A program made the translations under genes and the position numbers. From contig QVOM02000034.1 in assembly GCA_003586115.2 (NCBI GenBank), positions 109,283,610 to 109,347,609 on the forward strand: a stretch of DNA of 64,000 nt. Reading direction: 5' to 3'. The notes below the pieces were generated by a model. It saw only the letters and a list, made by a program, of their open reading frames with translations. It did no database searches and had not been told where the DNA came from. Source of the DNA: Salvator merianae. Its lineage: Eukaryota; Chordata; Lepidosauria; Squamata; Teiidae. Numbering within the stretch: the first letter of the stretch is position 1; every line of letters begins with the position of its first letter. Shown one piece after another: positions 23,167 through 35,640 of this stretch.

Positions 23167-24121
23167 ATTTTTCTTATTTATTTATTTAACAACAATACAA
23201 TAACGTATAAGGAAACAAAAACAGAACCATGACACTATTTTGATTATACAAATAAAATAGTGTCTGTATGTTGGTGTCACTTTAAAATTAGAGAAAATAA
23301 TAAAGAGAAGAAAAATTAAACAGTTTAGCAAGATTTTATGTGGTTAACAGTTTCATAAGTTTACCATTGTGGGCAACAGTTTAGGTAGCTTTTGCTTAGT
23401 TGAATTAAATTAAATCTGGTGATAACCATTTATGAAGAGGAAGAGGTGTGTGTTTCAAGGTTCTACTGGTTTGAATGTGGATTTGAAGAAGAGGGAGCCA
23501 AGTTCCATTGAATTTTTGAGTAGTGCTTTGTCCTTTCATTTGGAGTATTAAGGTGTTAATATATTCCAATATTGCTGTGTCCCACAGATGGGGATACCAT
23601 TTTTCTATTGAGAGTGCATCGTAATCCTTCCAATTTTTGGTGATTACCCACCTTGCGGAAGCAAATGCGAATTTTGGGAAATGTTTGTTTTTCACTGGTT
23701 CATTGTTACCCAAAAATAAGTTCAATAAACTTAAATCAGGAGAAAGATGAATTTCCAGTTTTAATGCATCTGAGATTTCTGTTTTTACTAAGTCCCAAAA
23801 CTTTTTCTCCTTTGAACACGACCACCACTGATGTATTGTAAGTTCCTTTGTTTGACTGACAGTGCCAACAAGTCGATGGATCCAATTTCTTGATTTGGGC
23901 AAGTTTGGTAGGAGTTACGTGACATCTATATAAAACTTTAAGGAAGCTTTCTCTTATATTTGCATTGATGGAGAAGAACTTGGAATCGAGAAGCTTCTGC
24001 CAGTCATTTTCAGGGATATCAATACCACTGTCCAGGCTCCAGAGATCTTTCAGTCCAGACAGATTTCCTCTTTCCATGATTAATAAGTTATCATAAATTA
24101 AAGAAACCAAACCTTGTTGCG
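23167..24121 (-). mobile_element. L1 LINE insertion, ORF2 C-terminus, 5'-truncated
   Basis: Two overlapping minus-strand frames (24110-23736 and 23902-23405) encode the C-terminal L1 ORF2 region, joined by one frameshift near 23800. Features are F-L-K-V-L-Y-R-C-H-x-T-P-x-K-L, then the D-P-S-T-C-W-H-C cysteine motif, HQWWSCSKEKKFW and later AFASARWVITKNWKDY. It is flanked by perfect 15-base duplications and ends in an A-rich tail, so both insertion boundaries are exact. It is a different L1 lineage from the copy at 18730-19530. Confidence 0.85.
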
Positions 24122-24136
24122 TTGGAGCCTGAACTA
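24122..24136 (+). repeat. 15-bp target-site duplication, right copy
   Basis: Perfect copy of 23152-23166 at the truncated 5' end of the L1. Confidence 0.88.
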
Positions 24137-25400
24137 TTAAGTAACTATCAACCTATTTCTAAATTTGGCAAGGTTCTTGAAAGGGCTATGGCAAAGCAGC
24201 TGCAGGCATGGTTTTAGTAGACTCATTTCAGTGTAGTTTCAGACATGGCTGTGGCACTAAACCTCTTCGGTCACTCTGGTGAAGGCTGAGAGAGTTACCT
24301 CACCCTGGCAGCTTTTCATTGTGGCTTCCTGGCTGTGGCATTGAAATGGCTTTGGTTACCCTGGTGGATGACCTCTACCAGGAGAGAGGTGAGGAGAGTT
24401 GCCTCATTCTTTCTCAGCAGCTTGTGATCTTGTTGAATTAGCTCAAAAGCTTAAGAATTGATGTCAGAGATTTCACTCTTATTTTTAGAGCAGATTCCAA
24501 AGAAAGGCAGTGGGGGAATGTTTGAGCACCCTGAGTGTTCATTTGTGGGGTTCTTCAGAGGTTAAGCCTGTGCCCTTTTCTCTTCAATATGAATTTGAAA
24601 ATGTTGGGAGAGATCATCAGGAGTTTGCACTTAAGATTCCTCCAGTACACTGATGACACCCAGCTGTATCTCTCTATTCCTTCCAGCTCAGGAGAGGTGA
24701 TTCAGGTGTTTGATCGGTGTCTGTCGGCTGAAATGGACTGGATGTGGGCCAGTAAACCAGTGAATGTCATCTGCGTGAAGAGCTATCAGGCTTAGCAGAT
24801 GCAAAACACCCTGATCATGATGCTTTCCTAGAAGGAGCAAGTGCAGAATCTGCGACTGCTCCTGGATGTGTCCCTATTGCTTAATGCTTAAGAGGTGTCA
24901 TTTGCCAGTAGTATCTATCTCAATCTCTGGTTAATTTTCTAGCTTCAACCATTCTTGGATGGAACAGGTTGATTCAAATGACTCATATTGTGTTAACTTC
25001 CATGCTGTGCTCTGCTTGTGGTTTTTTTGGTTATGGTTCCAAAAGGGAAGCTAGTACAAAATGTAGCAGCTCAACTGTTGAAGGACGTGTATCACTACAA
25101 TCTTAAAATATTTGCTTTATATGCTGCCAAGGCCAATTAAAGAAGTTAATATAGATGTAACAACTGAATGGTTTCAATGCCAATTATCTTAAGAAGCATC
25201 TTCTCCCATGTATTCCTGCCCAACAGCTGAGACCCTCTTGACAGTCCCTTTTCCCTCAGATATCCATGGAGTGGTTTGGATTTTTTTTGTAGGAGAACTT
25301 CCTTACTGGGTGACCCAAGCTTAGGAAAACTTTTCCTCTGGCAGTGCATCAGGCATTTAGTTTGTTTACCTTTCAGCATCTATCTAGGAGTTTGCATTTT
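24137..25400 (+). mobile_element. L2 LINE, right part, downstream of nested L1
   Basis: The frame resumes with NYQPISKFGKVLERAM. A later frame (24535-24795) carries QYTDDTQLYLS (the catalytic Y-[AT]-D-D motif of L2) at about 24637-24670, then a decayed connection/thumb region to about 25140. A possible 3' portion with a truncated C-terminal region reaches about 25400. Stops occur throughout. Confidence 0.75.
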
Positions 25401-26264
25401 TAACCCTTGATCTTTAAATCTTGGGTTGAATTTCACAGTACGTGGCTGGCAAGTAATACTCAGGGAAAGTTGGGATGGGAGGCAAAGATGTTCTAAAATG
25501 GAATGGTTTTATTAACAGGAAAAGTTGAAGATACAGAGTAAAAGTCTTACTACGTGACTGGAATCCGACTGATCATTGAAAGCTGTATTTTGTGTTTACT
25601 CAGGCTGTCTTTGTCTCATAAATTTTGTTTGAAGATCTGAAACAGTTAAGTGTGACAGATAATGCAAAAATTGAAGAAACCAGGAAGAGAGCAAATACTT
25701 TTTCATAACAATGTATGAGGAACTAGCCATTGCAACAGTGTTCAAAGTTTTTGCTATGGGAAACCAGCAACAATGTGTAAGGGAAATTGTTATTTCCTGT
25801 GAGAGACTGTCTCTGGCTACTTTTAGGTGGAAGAAGGGTAAGAGAAAGAGGCTGCTTTCCTAGTTAATAGGGAGGGGGTGAATGCAAACCCAGGGAATCT
25901 ATACCTGTTTGGGTATCTTCTTTCTAGGCTGAGTGATGCAGATGATTATTCCAGAATCTGGTGAAATGAGTGACGTTCTAGGGCTTTTTCTTAAATCTTC
26001 AGTTCACTTGGATCAAGATTGCTAAACTTGTGATTTCTCTGGGTTCAAATCCAGCCATTTGCCTTTGCAGTGAGGCAGTGAAATGCACTCATACCACACA
26101 AGAGTTCATAAATGTCCAAGCCACCAAAGTTTCATAATTTTGAGAGTTGGCCTTCATTGGAAGTCCTCATACTCTGGGGCTTTTCCTGAGAGACTGTCAG
26201 TGAGTATGGACAAAGTTTTCTAGCAAACTTTGGCTCGCTGTCTGAAGGCTGGAGTCTGCTTATG

Positions 26265-26332
26265 CCAGTAAATGCTGCCCCGAGTCTTCGGAGAGGGGTG
26301 GCATACAAATCCAATAAATAAATAAATAAATA
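26265..26332 (+). mobile_element. L2/CR1-type LINE 3' tail
   Basis: CCCCGAGTCTTCGGAGAGGG, GTGGCATACAAATCC and then AATAAATAAATAAATA form a 3' terminus that I recall as very common in snakes and geckos. It includes a small hairpin (CCGAGTCTTCGG). The upstream body is not recognisable. Confidence 0.6.
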
Positions 26333-26481
26333 CATAAATGGAAGTGACTTTGGCTGCAGCATCGTGCTCTCTGGCAGATGCATGAAGAAAGCAGGCAAGG
26401 CTACATGGATCCTTTGATTGATTTGCAAAATTTGCCTTAGTGGTCACGCTGACATCAGGTTTCCTGTAGCTCTTCTTAAAA

Positions 26482-26669
26482 CAGGGCTTTTTAACCTGGG
26501 GTCCATGAATCACTTGGGGATCCATAGATGGGTTTTAGGGGTCTGTGATGCTTAACAATTTTTGGTGCAATAAATTGAGTGCAATATTTTCTCTGAATTT
26601 ATTTATGGTCATTTTCTATTTCGGTGTCTTTTAAAGGCTCCATTATCTAGAAAAGATGAAGAATCTCTG
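26482..26669. mobile_element. hAT-like MITE, 188 bp
   Basis: The left end CAGGGCTTTTTAACC mirrors the right end (reverse CAGAGATTCTTCATC). Flanking octamers TCTTAAAA and CCTTAGAA match at 6 of 8. The internal AACCTGGGGTCCATGAATCA is typical of hAT-derived MITEs. No coding. Confidence 0.55.
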
Positions 26670-26679
26670 CCTTAGAATA

Positions 26680-26900
26680 AATGACTCCACTGGATCAGAC
26701 CTGTGGTCCATTTGGTTCAGCAGTCATCTCACAGTGGCCAACCAGCTGCAGAAGGAAACCTAAAAGCAGGGCATAAACACTGAAGCCCTTTTCACATTCT
26801 CCCAGCAGCTGACTTCAGAGGCATACTTCCTTCAGTTACAAGACACAATCACTGCCATCAGAGGCTAATAGTCATTAATAACCCTGACGTCCACAAACTC
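26680..26900 (+). mobile_element. interspersed repeat of a reptile-wide family
   Basis: The sequence begins CACTGGATCAGACC, followed by GTGGTCCATTTGGTTCAGCA and CACAGTGGCCAACCAG. I recognise this string as a high-copy repeat in reptile genomes, but I cannot name the clade with confidence. Read-through is non-coding. Confidence 0.5.
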
Positions 26901-29559
26901 GTACGAAACACTTTTGAGACCATCCAAGCTGGTGGCCACAACCATATCTGGTGTGCATTGTATAAAATAAACAACCACTTCCTTTTATCTGATTTGATTC
27001 TTACAGGATTCAGCTTCATTGGGTGAGCCTTCATTCTTTCTGACTACTTTATCCACATGATCTTAGCACAAGCTACCTGCCCAAGTCCAAAGCTAAGGAA
27101 AGGTGTAATTTTTGAGTCAGTCATGCACTTTTCTCTTTAGGCTTATCTTGTTTCCAGAGTCAGTATCTCAGGTCTCAAATTGCTGCATGGACGGAGTGGA
27201 GTGGGATTTAGATGTAAGCAGCAGCTAGTGATTTTCATCTTTATTCCTACTCAGTTTTTGGATAAGTTGGGTGTGATGCAGAGGATATTTTCATTAGCCT
27301 TGAGCAACTTCAGGAAGCCAAACAAACATGAAATGACGCGGAACTGCCAATCTGTTGTTATGATATGCACTGTCTAAAACCTCATCAAGACATTCTGGAA
27401 GGAAATAGTCCAATTATTAGGTTTCCTCCTGCATTTTGGGCAATTCGTGTTGAATTATGATAACTAGGGATTATGTTACAGAAATCTCACCTTGTCCAGT
27501 GTGAGAGGAGCCTTTGGCTAGGATGCAGGGCAACAAGCAAGGTCAAAAATGAATGAAAGATAGCTAAGCATTGGTTTTTAGCATGATTTTCCTAGCCCAC
27601 CTTTGTGCTGCTCTTAGGCTGTTGCTTCTGTCATCCTGACAACACTTTCTCAGCTTGGTTCCAAGTGACTGATCATCCAGTTTCAAAGCCACTGTATAAA
27701 GCAGATTGAGAGAGTTCAAACAGCATATAAAGCATGTTATATTGTGTAGACATTTCCTCATTACATTCCCCATCCCCACCCCCTGAAATTGCTCTGAAGG
27801 TTAATGTGTTTTATTCCTGCTTTTTTGTTGTTGTATTTTTTTTTTTAATTTAGATCTTTTATATAGTCCTGAGACATGTGGTGAAAGGTGGTATAAAAAT
27901 AATATGAGCAAATAAAATGTATTCCTGTTTTTAAGTTCAAGCTGAAAGGATAAGTCTAGCTTAGGAGGCATGTTGCTTGCCCCTGTATCAATATTCTTCG
28001 ATTAGTACACACTGAGAACATAATACACAGTCACTTTTTTAATAAAAAGGTAAGGTAATAGAAGAGCAACAATGGAAAGGAAATAGCTGTTGTTTGTTTT
28101 CTCCAGTTTAAAAACAGAGCCAATTTTCTCTCTCATTCTCCAAATGATAAATGTCACGAAAAGGGCAGAAACACTAGAATAGCACTCAAACTGGAATGGA
28201 GAGGAAGAGCTGAGGTAGCCAGATGTGTGCTTTATTTCCCAACTGATTGAAATTCATCTAAAGAAAAATGAATCTATGCATGGTTCAATTCACATTGCTA
28301 ACCAAACTGTATCTCTGAGAGGAAAAATATGCAAAACTCTAAAAGGAGTTTTTTATAAGAGCACTTTTATAAGAGGAAGGATTAAGTGGCCATTCGTTCT
28401 GGGTTGTGAGCTACTGCTGGTAGTCTTTGTCTGAGTGATTTAATAGCACCAGTCCTACTACAAAACTGATGCTTTTATTGTATGGGTTGGCTTTGATTCA
28501 GAGCTGGTCTGCTGAGCTATGTTTTGACTCCTCTTCATTCCTACATCTTGCTGGTTTAGAAGTAGCTTCAACTTTGTATAAACTTACTGTTGCTGTAATA
28601 TGAAGTGAATAGTAGGTAAAATTTAGGATGTATAGCAATGAAAAACATTAAGTTTTATTTTATTTTTAGATTACACTAATGAGTTCATATTCGATGTATT
28701 GAATTCTGATTTATGAGCCATCTACATGAAGAAGCTGAAAAATACTGAGGAAGTGTCACAGATGACAGAAGTTTTTAGTTTCCCATGGGCTGCTTGAAAA
28801 TTTTGGAAGGCTGTTTAATATGTTGTACAAATGGAATACAATTAAGGACAATGCTGAGGATGAGGTTGAGACAGCAGCAAAAGCCCTACAGAACAGAAGG
28901 CATTGGTAGGTCCTGACCATTGAGGGGAAAGGGGCATTTGATCCACAATGCGTACACACTTTGGAAAGCAATGCCTGGCCTGCTTGGGCTCCTCTAAAAC
29001 ATGAGGGATGGAGGGAGGCAAGGAGAGCAAACACCTACTCTTCTTCCAGGAGAGACTGACAGAGGGAAGAGACTTTTGCCATATGTCTTTTGTTTGCTTA
29101 CATTAAGTCAAGGGCTTTGTTCTGCACCAAAATGTGATTGACAGACTGTACCCAATCACAGAGGGACGATGAGGGGAAGGATAGGAGGGGTGGAGGGGAA
29201 AAAGGTAACCCATTGCTGGCCTGAGGCAGGGAAGTCTGAAATGTGTGAACAAAGAAAGATGGTCCCAGTGTGCATTAAATCATAAGGGTGTGATCTCAAA
29301 ACTGTTCTCAGTCCCCCTTTGTTGGGGTGTGTCTGTGGCCTGTGATGCTTTTGCTTGATACTTAGAGGATAAAATTGTTCATTTTCACTATGACTTGGAC
29401 TCACAAAAAATGCAGTATTACCCAGAGATGTGTCCATAGTGTAGTGCATTTATTTTGTATAAGTTTTAGTTATTGAAGCCTAAGAATATGGAAAAAGTTA
29501 TTGGATGAGTTTGGCCATCTGTTTGTGTCCTTGATTCTCACCTATCATGGTTGATTAGA

Positions 29560-30480
29560 TCTAACAGGAAGGAGGGGCTATCAGTCTTGATCCTGGAGGC
29601 TACGAATGTCTCACGGAGAAAGGGAGTGGTCTCTTAAAGAGACTGTCATTCAACCACTTCTAAAGAAACCTAACCTACTTAATAATTAATTATAGACCTA
29701 TGGCAAATATTCCCTTCTTGGGCAGGTGCTTAACAAAAAGATGGTTGATCAATTCCTGGTGCTGTTGGATGAGATGGATTATCTCGAACCATTTCATTAG
29801 GGCTTCAGACCTGAGTTTGAGATTGTAACTGCCTTGGTTGCTCTGTGGGATGATCTTTGTTGAGAGACAGGGAAAGTGCTACCCTGTGGATTGTCTTAGA
29901 CATCTTAGTGGCTTTTGATACCATTGGCCATGGTAAATTCCTGGAAAGGCTTTCAGGGTTAGGGACTGGAGCACATGGCTTGACTTGACTGTGGTTCCAT
30001 TCCTACCTGGATGATTGATTCCAGAAGGCAGTGCTGGGGAATAGTGCACTGGGGAAGCGATGCTGTGCAGTTCTGCAGAGTTCTATTCCCCCACATACCA
30101 TTTAACATTTTTGTGAAACTTTTAGAAAAAGTTACCTGAAGATTTGGCTTGTGGTGTCATGAACATGCAGATGATATCTAGCTTTATCTTTATTTTTCAT
30201 CAGACAAGTGCCTAGGTATGACAATGGACTAGATAAGGGCAAACAAACTGAAACTTAATCTAGTCAAGACAGAAGTACTGTTGGTTGGTGGTAATATTAA
30301 ACCTGTCCTGGATGGAGTTGTACCTTCCCTGAGGGAATGGGCTCATAGCTTTAGGGTGCTCACTGATCCAGCTCTGTCACTGAAGGCCCAAGTGGCTTCC
30401 ATGGCCTGGAGCAGAGGTCTAACAATATGGGTGTTTAGCAGAACTGGGCAGAACTTTACTTAGAATATGGGAAGATTTCT
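29560..30480 (+). mobile_element. L2 LINE, partial reverse transcriptase
   Basis: Broken frames give in order a DYRPMANIPFLGQVLNKKMV block (29692-29750), a GFRP-like motif (about 29802), a D-I-L-V-A-F-D-like motif A region with stops (about 29895), a H-A-D-D motif (about 30165) and KLNLVKTEVLLVGG (30250-30290). The last frame (30281-30463) includes the L2 C-terminal L-K-A-Q-V-A-S-M-A-W. No intact ORF remains. Confidence 0.7.
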
Positions 30481-31099
30481 GCCTGGCATGTAATTTATTT
30501 TGTTAATATATGTAAGATTAAATTACAAGGAAACAGTTTTACAGTTATTATGCACATGTAAGAGGGAAATTTTACTTAAGAAAATGAATTATTGAGCCCT
30601 GCATAGTCCAGGAATTCTTTCATTGTAGATTTCTAGAACTAAACAGGAATAGCATGATCTAAGCCTTGGATAAGAAACAATGCAGCCAGTTTTAAAGAGT
30701 GGGATATAATTGTCATCTTTAAAATTTAAAATTGTTATCTTTTTCTGCTGTAAGTATATTTGTTACATTCTTCTGTGTATTTGAGTGGTTTTGTGGTTTA
30801 ATTCTTGAATTGTCATGTTACATGTTCAAGACTTGGGAAAGCCACATCTGGAAATACTTTCCATAGAACTGAAACAAGCTAGGGATATTAACCTTGACAT
30901 TCATCTAGACCTTTGGGGACACAAACTGTCTCTGCTTCGGGGGAACCAGAAAGTGCTCTTATAAAAAAAGCCATGTTCCCCATGATACACTGTAAAAGAA
31001 TAACTAATAATTGGTTTGATTCATGGTGTTGGGCATTACGTAAGCAATTGGAGAATATATACAGGGAATACAGATTAACCTCAGAATAATAGTTCCAAT

Positions 31100-33375
31100 T
31101 TATTATTAGAGAAAGAAAAAATGCAAAAAAGTCTTAGAATCTGCTAAAAATCAAGCCTTGAGAAACACTTTGAAGAAACTTATAATGGCTGCTAAGAATA
31201 AAGATAATCATGCCTACTAAAGAATTATTTCTGAATTGGGGGGTATTGGTCATGCAAATTTTGTGCAGAATCCCTGCTAGGTCATGGGGAAATTTCTTTT
31301 TACAGTTTGTAATGATGTACAGCCTAGTCAGGTCTTTGTAATTGATAAAATACAGTGATTGATAAAATACCTTGCTGGTCCCTGTCACCACAACAGAAAT
31401 AGTGAGCCTAGTAGGACGTTTAAAAAATGGAAAAAATCCCGACCCTGATCTCATTCTCCCTGAATTGCTAAAAGCTAGTTTGGAATGGTGGGTTCCAGTT
31501 CTAGCAACTCTATTTGCATCTATTAACAGCACAGGAATTATACCAGAGCAATAGAAAAAGGCTATAGTTGTTCCCATATTTAACAAAGGGTCACAACTAG
31601 CTCCTTCTCATTATTGGCCCATTGGTTTGCTTTCTGAGGTTGGAAAATTGTATGCTCTATATCCCTTGGACAAGTTTGAGGTATGGATCTCCGAGAAATC
31701 AAATGTTGGAAGTTAAGCAAACTGGCATTAGATCAGTTTGCTCTGTTCTTGATCATTGTATGATATTGCACATCTAGCTGAGAAATACTCTAGTGGCCTA
31801 AAACACAGTCTTTTTGTTGCTTTTAGAAATTTAAAATCAGCATTTGTGTCTGTCTCCAGACAGTTGTTAAGGAAAAGAAATGAAAAAGGTATCGACTGAT
31901 TGCTCTTTTTAATAATGCAGCTTTACCCCAGTTTTCCATGCAGATTGGGTATACCACAAATGGCGCTGTTAACAGATCGAGTCTCGTCTACATGTGGGAT
32001 CATTCAAAAATGTGTCTTGGCCCCTACATTGTATGATCTTTTTAAAAACGATTTGACACAGTTCTCGGGTAGAGTAGATTCTCATGCACCAAAGCTGGCA
32101 ACAAATGAGTGCCTGTTTTGATATATGCTAATGATTTGGTTATATTATCTCAGACCAGATTAGGTCTGCAAAGACTGTTAAATGCCTTTGCCTGTTACTG
32201 TAATGATAACAAGTTAGCTATTAACTATAAAAAACAAAGGTCTGGTATCTTCTAATTTGAGTAAATTATACAACTGGGTAGTGAATCAGAACTGTATTGA
32301 ACAGGTATATTAATGTAAATATTTAGACGTATTTGTTCAGTGTAATCTCAGTTGAAGTACTCATAGGTCATCTTCTATACAAATAGCTTCTAAATCATAA
32401 GTGCCTTTTTGTGTTTTTATTATTCTAAAGGAGATCAGTTTGTACCCATGGCATTTCATGTGTTTTGGGCCAAGATTGTTGCTCAATTGTTTTTTGGCAT
32501 TTCTGTGTGGATACAAGGGGTAACATCAGAATGGAACAAAGTTCAATCTGTAGTCCTTAAAGCAATTCTTGGAGTTTCTAGATGTGTGGCATATCCCTTC
32601 GTTAGAGAGGAATTTGGTTCCTCCTCCACAACTGGTAAGGCCTAGGAATTTGCTGTTGCCCAATGGATAAAAGTCTGTTCAGATTTTCGGGAAGTTTCAT
32701 TCTTTTGATATTTTTGGCTGGATTCCTTTCAAAATTCTTGATTGTTTTATGTAAATAACAAAATAATAAAAGTGAGGCTTTCTCCATCAGAATTATTCAG
32801 TTTAGAAAACACTAGGATGAAAGAGATATTATTTCTTCAGCTGCATGATATTGAGTGCCAGAACCTACATCCTCTGCAAACAGGATCTGTTCCCCTTTAC
32901 ATTTTGAGATTTTTCCTCCATTGTGAAACAGAAGTGCAAACTACTTATCAACACTCCTTTTCCCAAGGTTTCAGTCCTCCTTCACTCAGGCTCTTTTAAA
33001 TGTATTGCCCTCATCTTTTTTAGAAAGGAGGTTTGCTGAGTACTTCCCAGGCACAGCTTTTTGCCTTGCAGTTCTTTCCCTCTGAAAACAGTGGGACATG
33101 TTCTATTACAGTGTTCCTTAGCAAGATTTCCCAGGAGAAATTAGTTTAAGCAGATTATTGTCTTGTTAATACAAGGTGTGAAACTACTAAAACAATGGCA
33201 AAGGCTTTTTATACGTATATATTGCTATAAACTTAAAGACTCAGTTTAAGAAAATGTAAAATGTTTTTACTTGTATGTCTTTTATTCTGTTTGTTAGCAC
33301 TATTTGCTGATCTTAGTTGTTTTCTTATGTTTTGCTGACTGGAATGGTTATAATAAAAATTACTACTACTGATAC
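31100..33375 (+). mobile_element. non-LTR retrotransposon, possibly R4/Dong-like
   Basis: Order of motifs: VGRLKNGKNPDPDLILPELLK and VPVLATLFASINSTGIIPEQ (31390-31554), a Y-A-N-D version of the catalytic motif with LVILSQT (about 32125-32160), a DNKLAINY block (about 32208), and WNKVQSVVLKAILGVSRCV in the C-terminal region (32530-32590). The 3' end is an A-rich TAATAAAAATTACTACTACTG at about 33352-33371. The reverse transcriptase is distinct from the L2 and CR1 copies nearby. The clade is not certain. Confidence 0.6.
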
Positions 33376-33565
33376 ACTTTTCTAGACTTTGAGAGATGTC
33401 CACGCAATTTTTTCAGGAGTGTGAAATTAACAAACAGGGCCAAATATATAACCTCCACAAGGTTTTTCTTCATTTGTCTGTTTTTTGCTTGCTGATCAAT
33501 TGGATGTAATTTCAACATCTAGCTGGCTGAATTCCTTACGTTATTGGAGAATGCTTTTTCATGGG

Positions 33566-34318
33566 ATGCTTGAGTCTCAAGGAAAACCTTGCTGCCATAC
33601 CAGTGCCTTTTCTGCCACACCACTTTCTTGTCCATGTGGAAGAAAGGAGACCAGGGTGAGATCCTTTGCAACAACTGCATGGGGTGTGCTGGCCTTCCTG
33701 GCATCAGTGGGAGTGGCTTATGCTCCTGCCTTTCTCAGCCTTGTGGCACAGGGACAGAGTGGGGGGCAGGGGCAAGTGGAATAAGCAAGAATCCACAGAA
33801 GATCTGCTCAGTTAAGGAACAAAAAATACAAATCTACTCCTGCTGCTGAAAAGAAGGTTTTCACTAAGGAAAAAAAGAGAAGGCCTACTTTAAAGTTTAA
33901 AAAATTTCATCAAAGCTCCAGGATCTGTAGCAACCATAATTACTCCAGAATTTATCTTCTATAAGGGTATCTACAATTGGATTGGAGATGTTGTTTCAGT
34001 GATTGACGAACAAAATGCTAAAGCATACTATGCTGAGATTATAGGACCAGTATTGTGAAAAAAGTGCAGCTTTCACATTGCTCATTCCTGCTAGAGCTAG
34101 CCCCAAAGATTGTTTTACATAATAGGGTGAGAAGAACATCCCAAGAAAACTTGGATACTTCGAATTTGTCTGTCATGTACCTTTGGAATATTTCAAATCT
34201 CAGTCATCTCCCTTTCTTACTATTTCCACTAGGCCAGAAAAAAGGTTTTATCTGGATTTATGTTGAGCTTATTCCAACAATCTCAGTTAAGGATACCGTA
34301 GCAAGTAGTTTGTAGACT
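33566..34318 (+). pseudogene. processed pseudogene of GATAD1
   Basis: Intronless, frameshifted copy of GATAD1 (GATA zinc-finger domain protein 1, a nuclear histone-reader-associated factor). In successive frames it contains the zinc finger C-L-F-C-x(n)-SMWKKGDQGEILCNNC (33600-33690), a glycine-rich spacer, IHRRSARLRN-type basic stretch (33790-33815), PAAEKKVFTKEKKRRP (33840-33885), IFYKGIY and DVVSVIDEQNAKAYYAEI (33955-34040), DQYCEKSAA (34045-34070) and FVCHVPLEYFKSQSSPF with a TRPEK counterpart (34160-34240), ending at TAG 34313-34315. At least three frameshifts and internal deletions destroy the frame. A possible AATAAA at 34557 suggests a retained 3' UTR. The parent is multi-exonic, so retroposition is inferred. 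Matching is to the family as I remember it. Confidence 0.85.
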
Positions 34319-34556
34319 AGTTCTGCTTTTGAGGGCTTCCCTTTTTTAGGGCACATATTTGTTTCTCATTTTTAACACGCTAGCCCTCCTAGTGGTTTTT
34401 TATTTATTATTTATGCATGTGTTTTGTCATAACATTTTTCTTCATACAGTTTGAAATAGTTCTCTCCCCATAGCTTTTCTTTCACACATGTTCAAATGAG
34501 AATTTGTACATCTTGTGTTTGCCTGTTGCCTTGTACAGAAATAGTTACAAATGTAA

Positions 34557-34562
34557 AATAAA
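34557..34562 (+). promoter_or_regulatory. possible AATAAA of the retropseudogene
   Basis: AATAAA lies 242 bases after the pseudogene stop and is followed by A-rich sequence (AAAAGACATAAATTAAAATTC). It may mark the old poly(A) end, but a clean poly(A) tract and target duplication are not visible. Confidence 0.3.
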
Positions 34563-35129
34563 TACAAGTTAAAAGACATAAATTAAAATTCATTGAAATT
34601 GGAAAAGTGTATATTTGATATCAAGGATGGATGGGTGGACATGTTGAGAGTTTAAAGCATCTGTGTCTGGAAAAAAAAATCAGTGCATTTTCATAGGTTT
34701 CTAACATAATCAAGTGCCTTTGAATATTGCTTTTTGAAGTAAAGCAAATGTTTTTGAAAATTACTGAACATGTTGCCCTGGTTAATGAAATAAATCAAAG
34801 ACTTTCCGTGTTGTAAACTACTTATAACAAAACTCTACTTCTGTTCTTCCTGAGCTTCTGTACAGTAGGGAAATAGTATCATTTCAGTTCCTGATCTTCA
34901 AAGACAGTTTGTCAGAACAGATCCCTGTGCGTCTTTGTTAAAATTAGAAGTGGACAAGAAGTTGTATGAATCTCTTATATGTTAGGATTTGTGCTTACGC
35001 TCTTTTAATTCAGGTAGAGTTCCCTAGCTAAAAATATAAAAATGACACTGAATGGGTATCTTCTCTTATAAAACGTTTGTTCTGACTTAAATTTTAATTT
35101 TTCAGACAGTATTAAAATGATATGTTGAA

Positions 35130-35640
35130 TGTTTACGTTATTTATTAATCATCTTTCTTAAGCATAAATCAAGGCAATTTAGAAAAGTACAAACAGAGAT
35201 AAAAAACAGTAAAGATACAAAAAAGTGTAAAACATTATTAAAATACTCAACCCCTAATTTTATAAAATATATGTATTTCTATCCTTCCAGCAGCCCCTAA
35301 ATGCCATTTCACCATCCCTAAATGCTTAGGAGAAGAACCATGTTTTAGCCTGGTGCTGAGAGGACAAATCAGGTCTGGGAAAGTCTCCATGAAAGGTGTT
35401 CTGATAGGCACAAGTGTCCTAAGCTGTGTAAGGCCAAGATTAGCACCTTGAATTGAGCTTGGAAAGGTATAAGAAACCAATGCAGGTGAGCATAGTTAGT
35501 ATTATATGGTTTTACTTTCAGGCCTCTATTAAAAACTTTGCTGCTACATCAGCTCCAGCTTTTGAACTACTTGGAAGGGTCACTCTTTTTAGGGCACATT
35601 GCATCAGTCAAAAGTAGAGATTACTTGTTCATCTGTTACT
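35130..35640 (+). mobile_element. interspersed repeat family B copy 1
   Basis: The sequence starts with a TTTATTAATCATCTTTCTTAAG-like head and A-rich AAAAACAGTAAAG body, then AACCATGTTTTAGCC, GGTGTTCTGATAGGCAC-like and ACCTTGAATTGAGCTTGG...ACCAATGCAGG blocks, and ends with GGGCACATTGCATCAGTC. Similar ordered blocks occur at 46640-47400, 51170-51430 and 61800-62180. The family is familiar from reptile genomes but I cannot name it. Confidence 0.5.
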
